Shown: positions 36,220-43,919 of the stretch, in pieces | Numbering within the stretch: position 1 is the stretch's first letter | How the letters are laid out: each line of letters opens with the position of its first letter | From: Klebsiella pneumoniae | GTDB taxonomy: Bacteria; Desulfobacterota; Binatia; UBA12015 | Assembly: GCA_945872365.1 (NCBI GenBank) | Contig: CAMBZJ010000007.1 | Span: 62,001-126,000, forward strand | Direction: 5' to 3' | Length of the DNA: 64,000 nt | The notes under the pieces: model-generated | What the model saw: the letters and a program-made list of their open reading frames with translations, nothing else | What the model was told of the DNA's origin: nothing | The model's database searches: none | Made by a program: the position numbers and the translations under genes

Positions 36220-36286
36220 AGCGCGGTCGTGGGCGGCACCGCCCCGCACGGGGAGGAACCACGAGCGCCCGCGCGAGGTCGCGTCT

Positions 36287-37870
36287 TCAGGACCGCCGGT
36301 CGGGCTTGGCCTTGGCGCCAGCCGCGCGTCCCGCGGTCTTCGCGCCGTCCGCGGTCTCGATCCGGGGAAACAGGTTCACCGGGTCACCGGTTCGACCGCC
36401 GGGAGTCAGCGCGGTCCCCCAAGGCAGGTCGAGATCCGCGAAGCGCTTCGCGTCGAGCCCGAGCGCCTCGCGCAGGCGCTCGGCCGTCTCTGGCATGAAC
36501 GGGGCGGCGAGCTGCGCGGCGACCCGCAACGCCTCCAAGCAGTTGTGCAGGATCGCGCCGACCCGCGGAAGTTGTGAGGAATCCTTTGCGAGGGTGAAGG
36601 GCGCCGTCTCGACGATGTACTTGTTGGCCGCGTCGAGTCCACGCCACAGCGACTCCAGCGCCCGGTGGAAGGCTAGCCCCTGCACGTGCTCCTCGAGTTC
36701 GACGCGGGCCCGCGCGAATGCACGCTCGAGGGCAACGTCCACCGGCTCGCGCGGCTCGATCGCCTGCACCACGCCGTCGAACCACTTCTTCGACATGGCC
36801 AGCGTGCGGCTCGCGAGGTTGCCGAGCCCGTTGGCGAGGTCGGAGTTGCGGCGCCCGATCAGCGCCGCCTCGGTGAAGTCGGCGTCCTGCCCGAAGGACA
36901 TCTCGCGCAGCAGAAAGTAGCGCAGGGTGTCCATGCCGTAGCGGTCGCGCATCTCGAGCGGCTGCACGACGTTGCCGAGGCTCTTCGACATCTTCTGACC
37001 GCCGCTCGACCAGAAGCCGTGGACGTCGAGGTGGCGGAACAGCGGGAGTCCGGCGGCCATGAGCATCGTCGGCCAGAAGACCGCGTGGGTCTTCAGGATG
37101 TCCTTGCCGATGAAGTGGTGCGTCTGCGGCCAGAGTTCCATGCGCCCGGCGCGGTCGAGGCCGCTCGGGTAGTTCAGGAGGGCATCGAACCACACGTAGG
37201 TGACGTAGTTCCGGTCAAAGGGGATCTCGATGCCCCAGTCGAGCCGCGTCTTCGGCCGCGAGATGCACAGGTCGTCAAGCGGCTCGCGCAGCATCGCGAG
37301 CGCCTCGTTGCGATAGCCCTCGGGCCGGATGAAGTCGGGCGTGGCCTCGATGTGCCGCCGCAACTCGTCCTGGTAGCGCGACATGCGGAAGAAGTAGTTG
37401 GGTTCGGACACGGCGACCGGTTCGGTCAGGTGCTGCGGGCAGCGTCCGCCGACGAGTTCCTTCTCGGTGTAGAGCCGCTCACAGCCGATGCAGTAGAGGC
37501 CGGAGTACTCGCCGAAGTAGATGTCGCCGCTCTCGTGGATACGTGCGAGCACGTCCTGCACGAACCGTACGTGGTGCGCGTCGGTGGTGCGGATGAAGCC
37601 GTCGTAGGCGATGCCGCACTCGTCCCAGGCCGAGCGGAAACGGGCGCTCACCTGGTCGACGAAGGCCTGCGGCGTGACCCCATCGCGGGCCGCCGCCTCG
37701 GCGATCTTCTCGCCGTGTTCGTCCGTCCCGGTGAGGAAGAAGGTCGGCACGCCGCGCTGGCGATGGAAGCGCGCGAAGGCGTCGCAGACCACGGTCGTAT
37801 ACGTCGACCCGATGTGTGGATCGGCGTTCGCGTAGAAGATCGGCGTGGTGATGTAGACGCTCGGCTGCAT
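36287..37870 (-). CDS. metG: Methionyl-tRNA synthetase
   Basis: A 527-aa class I aminoacyl-tRNA synthetase. The HIGH-like motif is NADPHIGSTY (about 15-24), with LTGTDEHGEKI following. The zinc insertion carries CIGCERLYTEKELVGGRCPQH, in which the last ligand position is His. KMSKS is in GGQKMSKSLGNVVQP. An anticodon-binding helical domain follows. It ends at a Lys/Ala-rich tail without the C-terminal EMAP/tRNA-binding domain found in many MetG. It is the last gene of the long ppk1-to-metG cluster, 17 bases after ricT. Confidence 0.94.
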   Translation of the reverse strand: MQPSVYITTPIFYANADPHIGSTYTTVVCDAFARFHRQRGVPTFFLTGTDEHGEKIAEAAARDGVTPQAFVDQVSARFRSAWDECGIAYDGFIRTTDAHHVRFVQDVLARIHESGDIYFGEYSGLYCIGCERLYTEKELVGGRCPQHLTEPVAVSEPNYFFRMSRYQDELRRHIEATPDFIRPEGYRNEALAMLREPLDDLCISRPKTRLDWGIEIPFDRNYVTYVWFDALLNYPSGLDRAGRMELWPQTHHFIGKDILKTHAVFWPTMLMAAGLPLFRHLDVHGFWSSGGQKMSKSLGNVVQPLEMRDRYGMDTLRYFLLREMSFGQDADFTEAALIGRRNSDLANGLGNLASRTLAMSKKWFDGVVQAIEPREPVDVALERAFARARVELEEHVQGLAFHRALESLWRGLDAANKYIVETAPFTLAKDSSQLPRVGAILHNCLEALRVAAQLAAPFMPETAERLREALGLDAKRFADLDLPWGTALTPGGRTGDPVNLFPRIETADGAKTAGRAAGAKAKPDRRS

Positions 37871-37887
37871 GACGACGGGCCGTCGCC

Positions 37888-38802
37888 TCAGGCCGACGGC
37901 GGATCTTCGGGCGCGTCGGCCCGGCGCTCGACGAGGTCCTCCAGCGAGCACTCGACCGTGACGCCGTCCTCCTCGCGTTGCAGCAGGACTCGCTGCTTGA
38001 GCGTCAGGTGCTTCACGACCGTGCCGTCCCCCCTGACGCTGCGTACCTTCGCGCCGACCCGGGGAAGGCCGCGACGCAGCGAGACGTACGTGTCGTACTC
38101 GTAGCGCAGGCAGCACTTGAGGCGGCCGCACATCCCGGCGAGCTTCGTCGGGTTGAGCGAGAGGCCCTGTTCCTTCGCCATCTTTACCGAGACGGCCTCG
38201 AACTCGCGCAGCCAGGAGTTGCAGCAGAGTTCACGGCCGCAGGGGCCCACGCCGCCGATCAGCTTGGTCTGGTCCCGCTCACCGATCTGCCGCATCTCGA
38301 CACGGGTGTGCAACGCCTGGGAGAGGTCGCGCGCGAGGCCGCGGAAGTCGGCGCGCTCGCCCGAGAGGAAGTAGAAGACCGCCGTGCCGCCGTCGAACCG
38401 GTAGTCGACACGGACCAGCTTCACGGCGACGCCCAGCCGTGCCGCGCGGTCGAAGAAGACCTGTCGCGCCGTTCGCTCCTGCCCCCGGTTGTGCTCGGCT
38501 CGCGCGAGGTCGCGCTGGTCGGCGCGCCGGGCGACGCGAGGCAGGCGCTGCCGATCCTCCGCGGCCCAGCGTGGACGGGGGGCGCCGGTGACTTCGCCGA
38601 GTTCCGGACCGCGGTCCGTGTCGACGACCACCTGCTCGTTCGGCCGCAGGCCGACGATCGACCCGATGTCGAAGGCACGGGCCCGGCCGTTGATCCGGAA
38701 GCGCACGTCGACGGTCGTCGCGGGTGGCGGCGGCGCCTCCGGCAGGGACTGGGCCGGGAGCGCGTCCTCGGTTTCTTCGGCGTTTCGAGTGTCGTCTTCC
38801 AA
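37888..38802 (-). CDS. ricT: PSP1-domain protein RicT (YaaT)
   Basis: A 304-aa PSP1 C-terminal domain protein. In Bacillus, RicT works in a complex that controls RNase Y and other processes. The core is VDVRFRINGRARAFDIG, then LVRVDYRFDGGTAVFYFLSGERADFRGLARDL. The iron-sulfur/cysteine motifs are GPCGRELCCNSWL and MCGRLKCCLRYEYDTYV. A proline-rich N terminus and an acidic C terminus are extensions. Its position between holB and metG is a classic conserved neighbourhood. It ends 17 bases before metG. Confidence 0.92.
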   Translation of the reverse strand: MEDDTRNAEETEDALPAQSLPEAPPPPATTVDVRFRINGRARAFDIGSIVGLRPNEQVVVDTDRGPELGEVTGAPRPRWAAEDRQRLPRVARRADQRDLARAEHNRGQERTARQVFFDRAARLGVAVKLVRVDYRFDGGTAVFYFLSGERADFRGLARDLSQALHTRVEMRQIGERDQTKLIGGVGPCGRELCCNSWLREFEAVSVKMAKEQGLSLNPTKLAGMCGRLKCCLRYEYDTYVSLRRGLPRVGAKVRSVRGDGTVVKHLTLKQRVLLQREEDGVTVECSLEDLVERRADAPEDPPSA

Positions 38803-38814
38803 GGGGCGGCTCGC

Positions 38815-39807
38815 TCAGTTCCCGGTCGTTCCACTGCGGCGCAGGTCGAGGAGGAGGCAATCCCACGACAGGTGCGCATTTGCGTAGCGATCGAGATCCC
38901 GGCTCGTAGCATAGGCGCGTTCCAACTGACGAACGGCGCCACGCAGCCGCTCCCGGGCCTCCGGGTCGGCGGCCGCCGAGGACTCCGCCACGGCTGCCCG
39001 CATCCGCCGCCGACACCAGTCCAGCACCGTCGTCACCAGGATCGCCTGCTCGGCCCGGGCGCCGCGCGCCGGCGTCAATTCGGCCGCCAGGTCGAGCACT
39101 TCGGGGATGGACGTGCGCGGCAGGTCATCGAGGCGCGACTGGAGGTCGCGGCAGCGCTCGGCGAGATCGCCCGAGGCGAGTTCGCGCGCTCGTTCGAGAC
39201 TGCCCTCCGCCAAGACCGCCGCCGTGCGGGCATCCGCTTCGGACACGCCCTCGGCGACGAGGAGCCTCTCGACGCAGGACTCGTCGAGGGGAGCGAAGCG
39301 GATCTGCTGGCAGCGGGAGCGGATCGTCGGCAGCAGGACGGCTGCGTTCGTCGCGACGAGCACCAAGGTGGTGCAGCCGGGAGGCTCCTCGAGGGTCTTG
39401 AGCAGCGCGTTCTGCGCGTCGACCGTCATGCGCTCGGCATCGTCGACGATGCCGATCTTGCGCGGACCCCGCACCGGCCGAAGCCCGAGGTGGCCGCGCA
39501 CGCGCCGCACCTGTTCGATCGACACCTGCGACGCACCGGCCCGCTCGGCCTGCGCGCGCTCGAGGTCCTCGATGAAGAGGTCGGGATGCGACCCCGCCTC
39601 GACGAGTCGGCACTCTCTACACGAGCCGCAACCCGAGCCCGGCTCGCGCTCGCAGAGGCAGGCCCGGGCGAGTGCGAGGGCGGTCGTGCGCTTCCCGACG
39701 CCGGGCGGACCGGAGAAGACGTAAGCGTGCGCGAGGCGGTTTCCTGCCAGCGACCGGCGCAGCAGGTCGACCGCGCGATCCTGGCCGACGACGTCGTCGA
39801 GCCTCAT
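38815..39807 (-). CDS. holB: DNA polymerase III delta-prime subunit
   Basis: A 330-aa clamp-loader AAA+ subunit. It begins MRLDDVVGQDRAVDLLRRSLAGNRLAHAYVFSGPPGVGKRTTALALAR, with a Walker A at GPPGVGKRT. A four-cysteine zinc module follows (CLCEREPGSGCGSCRECRL). KIGIVDDAERMTVDAQNALLKTLEEPP is the Walker B/sensor region. The C-terminal domain is alpha-helical. It overlaps tmk by four bases at its start and lies 12 bases before ricT. The usual delta-prime lacks ATPase activity in E. coli, but here the P-loop is intact. Confidence 0.92.
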   Translation of the reverse strand: MRLDDVVGQDRAVDLLRRSLAGNRLAHAYVFSGPPGVGKRTTALALARACLCEREPGSGCGSCRECRLVEAGSHPDLFIEDLERAQAERAGASQVSIEQVRRVRGHLGLRPVRGPRKIGIVDDAERMTVDAQNALLKTLEEPPGCTTLVLVATNAAVLLPTIRSRCQQIRFAPLDESCVERLLVAEGVSEADARTAAVLAEGSLERARELASGDLAERCRDLQSRLDDLPRTSIPEVLDLAAELTPARGARAEQAILVTTVLDWCRRRMRAAVAESSAAADPEARERLRGAVRQLERAYATSRDLDRYANAHLSWDCLLLDLRRSGTTGN

Positions 39808-40430
39808 CGGCGCGCCAGCCTCTCCCTTGCGACGGTGGCGATTTCCCGCGCGAGTTCGTCGACCGGTCGAGAAGCGTCAAGGAGCACGACGCGACCGCGG
39901 GAGGCGGCGGCGATCGTGCGGAACCCCTCGCGCACGCGGCGGTGAAACCCGATCGTCTCGGACTCCAGCCGGTCGGCCGGACCGACCTGGCGCGCCCGGG
40001 CGAGGCCCTGCTCCGCGTCGAGGTCGAGGACGAACGTGGCCAGCGGCGCGGTTCCGCCGCGCGCGAACTCGTCGATCGTGCGAACGGTCTCGAGCGCAAG
40101 CCCTCGCCCGTGGACCTGGTAGGCGATCGTCGAGTCGGAGAAGCGGTCGGCGACCACGATCGCACCCCGCTCGACCGCCGGTTCAACGACCCGCCGTACG
40201 TGCTCGGCACGGTCCGCGAGATAGAGCAGCAACTCGGTCTCGGGGGCGGGCGCTTCCCCGGTCGCGTCGAGCAGCATCCTGCGGATGTCGCGGCCGAGCG
40301 ACGTTCCACCGGGCTCGCGCGTCGGCACGACCTCGAGACCGGCGGCGCGCAGCGTCTCGACGAGCCGCGCGGCCTGCGTCGTCTTGCCCGCGCCTTCGAC
40401 GCCTTCGACAGTGAGGAGCGCGCCCTTCAT
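39804..40430 (-). CDS. tmk: Thymidylate kinase
   Basis: A 208-aa P-loop kinase phosphorylating dTMP to dTDP. The P-loop is VEGVEGAGKTTQ. The substrate DR-motif is TREPGGTSLGRDIRRMLL, and DRFSDSTIAYQVHGRGL follows. The lid LDAEQGLARARQVGPADRLESE contains the expected Arg residues. ATG 40430 overlaps the hemG stop (ATGA) and its TGA overlaps holB, so three genes are translationally coupled. The pairing tmk-holB is a widespread neighbourhood. Confidence 0.95.
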   Translation of the reverse strand: MKGALLTVEGVEGAGKTTQAARLVETLRAAGLEVVPTREPGGTSLGRDIRRMLLDATGEAPAPETELLLYLADRAEHVRRVVEPAVERGAIVVADRFSDSTIAYQVHGRGLALETVRTIDEFARGGTAPLATFVLDLDAEQGLARARQVGPADRLESETIGFHRRVREGFRTIAAASRGRVVLLDASRPVDELAREIATVARERLARR

Positions 40431-41917
40431 ACGACGACCTCGCCGTATCCGTCGTGGTCGCGTGCGAGCAGGCCGTCGACCGCACTCTCGGCGCTGCGGA
40501 CGCAGTCGGAGAGGCCGACGCCGTCGTAGGCGTTGCCCGCGAGAGCAAGGCTGGGGATCCGGCGCTCGAGTTCCCGGATCCGGGCCACCCGCCGTGCGTG
40601 GCCGACCCGGTATTGCGGCATCGACTCGGGCCAACGGTTCACGCGCGTCAGCACGGGTGCCGCCGTGGTGCCGAGCAGTTCGCGCACTTCCCCGAGGACG
40701 GTCGCGAGGAGAGCGTCGTCGCCGGCCTCGCAGGCCTCCGGTTGCATGGCGCCACCCACGAAGACGCGCATCAGCACCCGGTCGGAAGGCGCGCGGCCGT
40801 CGTACTTCACGCTGGAGAACGAGCAGGCGATGATGCGTCGCCGCTCGATCTCGGGGACGACGACACCGAAGGCGTCGAGGGGGTGGCGGACATCGGAGCG
40901 GCGGAAGGCGAGCGTCACGACCGCCGAGGAGGCATAGGGGATGGCGGCGAGTTCGTCGGCGAGGGCGGCCGATTCGCGGCGCAGGACCGCCGCCGCGCGT
41001 GGCGCCGGGAGCGCAATTACCAGCGCGTCGGCGGACAGGTTTTCACCGCTCTCCGAGGTCACGCGCCAGGCGGCCCGGTCGCGAACCACGTCGGTCACGC
41101 GCCTCCCGGTCCGGATCGACCCCGCGGGCAGACCCCGCGCGAGCGCATCGACGAGCGAGTCGAGACCTTCGCGCAGGGTGACGAACAGCCCGAAGCGCGC
41201 TCCGCTCGTGCCGGCACCGTTCTCCCGCGCACCCCGCATCAGCCCGAGGATCAGGCTGCGGTGCTTGCGCTCGAGTTCGATGAAGCGCGGCATGGTGGCG
41301 GCGAGGGAGAGGTCCTCCGGGTCCGCGGTGTAGATGCCGCCCACCATCGGCTGCGCGATCCGGTCGAGGACCTCCTGTCCGAGTCGCCGGCGCACGAAGG
41401 AGGCGAGGCTCTCGTCGCCGCCGGGCGGCGGCCCACCCCGTGGTGCGACCAGGTCGCGCAACGCGGCGAGCTTGCCGCGCAGGCTCAGGATCGGCGAGCG
41501 CAGGAACGGCCCGAGTTTCGCCGGCGCGAGCAACTGGAACGCCTCGGGCAGCGGCACGAGTCGGCCGTCGTGCACGACAAGGGTGCGGCGGAAGCGATCG
41601 TTCGTCGGCATGATCGAGTCGCCGAGGCCCATGCGCCGGGCGAGTCCCGCCGCCTGGGGCTTGTCGGTCACGAACGAATCCGGCCCGCCTTCGAGCAGGT
41701 AGCCCTCGGTGCGCTCGGTCGCGATGACCCCACCGAGGCGGTCGGAGGCCTCGAGAAGCACGACGTCGAACTCTCCCGCACCGCGTTCCACGACCCGGTG
41801 TGCGGCGGCGAGTCCCGTGATGCCGCCGCCGAGGACGGCGACCCGCCGGCGCGGGCCGGTGCGACGCGGCGCGACCTCGTGCGGCTCCGTCACGCGAAGA
41901 GCTTCGGCTCCGGTCAT
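40427..41917 (-). CDS. hemG: Protoporphyrinogen oxidase (FAD, HemY type)
   Basis: A 496-aa flavoprotein that oxidises protoporphyrinogen IX (or coproporphyrinogen III) in heme synthesis. The FAD-binding start is VAVLGGGITGLAAAHRVV with LLEASDRLGGVIATER. EGYLLEGGPDSFVTDKP follows. The substrate and C-terminal FAD region reads PSLALAGNAYDGVGLSDCVRSAESAVDGLL. It is the oxygen-dependent HemY type, not the small E. coli HemG flavodoxin. Its ATG overlaps the hemE stop, and its stop overlaps the tmk ATG. Confidence 0.92.
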   Translation of the reverse strand: MTGAEALRVTEPHEVAPRRTGPRRRVAVLGGGITGLAAAHRVVERGAGEFDVVLLEASDRLGGVIATERTEGYLLEGGPDSFVTDKPQAAGLARRMGLGDSIMPTNDRFRRTLVVHDGRLVPLPEAFQLLAPAKLGPFLRSPILSLRGKLAALRDLVAPRGGPPPGGDESLASFVRRRLGQEVLDRIAQPMVGGIYTADPEDLSLAATMPRFIELERKHRSLILGLMRGARENGAGTSGARFGLFVTLREGLDSLVDALARGLPAGSIRTGRRVTDVVRDRAAWRVTSESGENLSADALVIALPAPRAAAVLRRESAALADELAAIPYASSAVVTLAFRRSDVRHPLDAFGVVVPEIERRRIIACSFSSVKYDGRAPSDRVLMRVFVGGAMQPEACEAGDDALLATVLGEVRELLGTTAAPVLTRVNRWPESMPQYRVGHARRVARIRELERRIPSLALAGNAYDGVGLSDCVRSAESAVDGLLARDHDGYGEVVV

Positions 41918-42957
41918 CGGGCGCTGGCCTCGTGCACGGTGTCGACGAGGGCACGCACGTTGTCGACCGGCGTCTCGGGGAGGACGCCGTGGCCCAGGTT
42001 GAAAACGTGCCCGTTCCGGCCGCCCGCCGCCGCGAGGATCTCCTTCGCCCGGGCGACGACCACCTCGCGCGGCCCCAGCAGCGTGACCGGATCGAGGTTT
42101 CCCTGGATGGCCCGGTCGTGGCCGATGCGCCGCCAGGCGTCGTCGAGCGGAACGCGCCAGTCGACACCGACGACGTCGCCACCCGCCTCGCGGACGAGTT
42201 CCAGGTAGCCACCGGTCCCGGTGCTGAAGTGGATCGCCGGGACGCGCCGGTCGAGTCTCGCGAACAGGTCGCGCATGTGCGGCAGGACCGCGGTCGCGTA
42301 GTCGGTCGGGGCGAGGTGCCCGACCCAGCTGTCGAAGACCTGCACCGCATCGGCGCCCGCCTCGACCTGTGCGTTCAGGTAGTCGGCCGTCACCTCGACC
42401 AGGCGCGACATCAGGGTGTTCCAGGCCGCCGGTTGTTCGAGGAGAAAGCGCTTGGTGCGCTCGTAGTTGCGCGAGGAGCCGCCCTCGATCGCATACGAAG
42501 CGATGGTGAAGGGCGCGCCGGCGAACCCGACGAGCGGCACCCGACCGGCGAGCCCCTGCTTCACCCGGCGCACCGTCCGAAAGACGTAGGAGAGCGAATC
42601 GGCCACGTCGACGCGTGGGAGGCGCTCGACCTGCTCCGGGCTGCGGATCGGATGCGCGAGGGAAGGTCCGTCGCCGGGCGAGAAGGACAGGCCGAGTCCG
42701 AGCGGCTCGAGCACGAGCAGGATGTCAGCGAACAGGATGGCCGCGTCCACGCCGAGGCGGTCGATCGGCTGCAAGGTGACCTCGGCCGCGGCTTCGGGAT
42801 TCTTGCAGAGTTCGAGGAAGGAGAAGCGTGCCCGGACCGCCCGGTACTCCGGCAGAAAGCGGCCCGCCTGGCGCATGAGCCAGATCGGGGTGTGTGGCAC
42901 GGGCTCGCGGCGGCAGGCGAGCAGGAAGGGCGCGGTGGCCTGCGTCATGTGCGGCAT
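41914..42957 (-). CDS. hemE: Uroporphyrinogen decarboxylase
   Basis: A 347-aa TIM-barrel decarboxylase that turns uroporphyrinogen III into coproporphyrinogen III. The family starts with RREPVPHTPIWLMRQAGRFLPEYRAVR, and the catalytic Asp lies in the ILFADILLVLEPLGL segment. GFAGAPFTIASYAIEGGSS and VFDSWVGHL are also typical. The C-terminal NLGHGVLPETP is the usual end. ATG 42957 begins the protein; ATGA overlap to hemG follows. A 79-base gap separates it from hemD. Confidence 0.95.
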   Translation of the reverse strand: MPHMTQATAPFLLACRREPVPHTPIWLMRQAGRFLPEYRAVRARFSFLELCKNPEAAAEVTLQPIDRLGVDAAILFADILLVLEPLGLGLSFSPGDGPSLAHPIRSPEQVERLPRVDVADSLSYVFRTVRRVKQGLAGRVPLVGFAGAPFTIASYAIEGGSSRNYERTKRFLLEQPAAWNTLMSRLVEVTADYLNAQVEAGADAVQVFDSWVGHLAPTDYATAVLPHMRDLFARLDRRVPAIHFSTGTGGYLELVREAGGDVVGVDWRVPLDDAWRRIGHDRAIQGNLDPVTLLGPREVVVARAKEILAAAGGRNGHVFNLGHGVLPETPVDNVRALVDTVHEASAR

Positions 42958-43036
42958 GGTAGCGCCGCGCACTACCCCGCGGCAAAGCGACGCATGGCCG
43001 GACCGCGCGGTCCGAACGGTCCGAGCGGGCGGCGGC

Positions 43037-43906
43037 TCAGGTTGCCGCGCGGTCGCGCTTGCGCGCGAGCGCCGCCGGCGCCTCGGCCGCGATGGCGGAG
43101 GCGAACCACCCGAGCTTGGGGTGTTCGGGCAGCACGTCGAGGGGAACGCGCAGCGCTTCGAGCGCCTCGCGCACGCTCGGGCCGATTCCCGCGACCACGA
43201 CACGTTCGCGCAACGCCTCGAGGACGGCGTCGCGCCCACCCGGCAACCCGTCCGCCACGGCAAGGAGGTGATCGACTTGGACGGCGGTGGTGAACGCCGC
43301 GACCTCGGCCTCGCCCCGCGCGAGGCGCCCGGCGGCGTCGCGCAGCGGGCCGGCGTCCTCGGGGAGCGCCCAGCGGTAGACGGGCACCCGGAATACCGCT
43401 GCGCCGCGTTCCGCGAGCCCGCCGAGAAGCTCGGCGTTCGAGCGGCCGTACTCCTGCACCGCCACGCGGCGTCCGAGCACCGGGAGCTCGCGGTCGAGAG
43501 CGGCGAGCAGTTCCCGCCAGGTGTTGGGCTCTCCGACGACGAGCGTCGGTTCGAGTCCGATCGAGCGGAGTGCCTGCACCGGCTTCGGACCCCGCGCGAC
43601 CAGGGCCGTGCGGCGGAGGAGCGCCGCCGCTTCGGCCGGCGTGCAACGGGTGGTCCAGGCTTCGACGAGCAATCGGAAACCGACACCGGTGAGCAGGACG
43701 AAGACGTCGATCTCGCCACGGCGCAGTCGGTCGAGCCCCTCGAAAGCGGCGGGGTTGTCCTCGATGGCCACCTCGCGCAGCGCCGGTGCCGAGATCACCT
43801 CGGCCCCGTGGCGCTCGAGCAGGCGGGCGGTCTCGACGGCACGCCTGTTCTCGAAGGCGACGACCCGCAGGCCGCGGAGGGCTCCGTCCGCGTCGCGGTG
43901 CTCCAT
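43037..43906 (-). CDS. hemD: Uroporphyrinogen-III synthase (HemD-like)
   Basis: A 289-aa protein of the HemD fold, which cyclises hydroxymethylbilane to uroporphyrinogen III. It begins LRGLRVVAFENRRAVETARLLERHGAEVISAP, typical of the first domain. VARGPKPVQALRSIGLEPTLVVGEPNTWRELLAAL is the second-half signature, and FTTAVQVDHLLAVADGLPGG and VVVAGIGPSVREALEALRVPLDVLPEHPK the last. Catalytic residues are poorly conserved in this family, so support comes from the pattern and its place between ppk1 and hemE. Start ATG 43906 is 13 bases after the ppk stop. Confidence 0.85.
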   Translation of the reverse strand: MEHRDADGALRGLRVVAFENRRAVETARLLERHGAEVISAPALREVAIEDNPAAFEGLDRLRRGEIDVFVLLTGVGFRLLVEAWTTRCTPAEAAALLRRTALVARGPKPVQALRSIGLEPTLVVGEPNTWRELLAALDRELPVLGRRVAVQEYGRSNAELLGGLAERGAAVFRVPVYRWALPEDAGPLRDAAGRLARGEAEVAAFTTAVQVDHLLAVADGLPGGRDAVLEALRERVVVAGIGPSVREALEALRVPLDVLPEHPKLGWFASAIAAEAPAALARKRDRAAT

Positions 43907-43919
43907 CGACCGGCCGTTC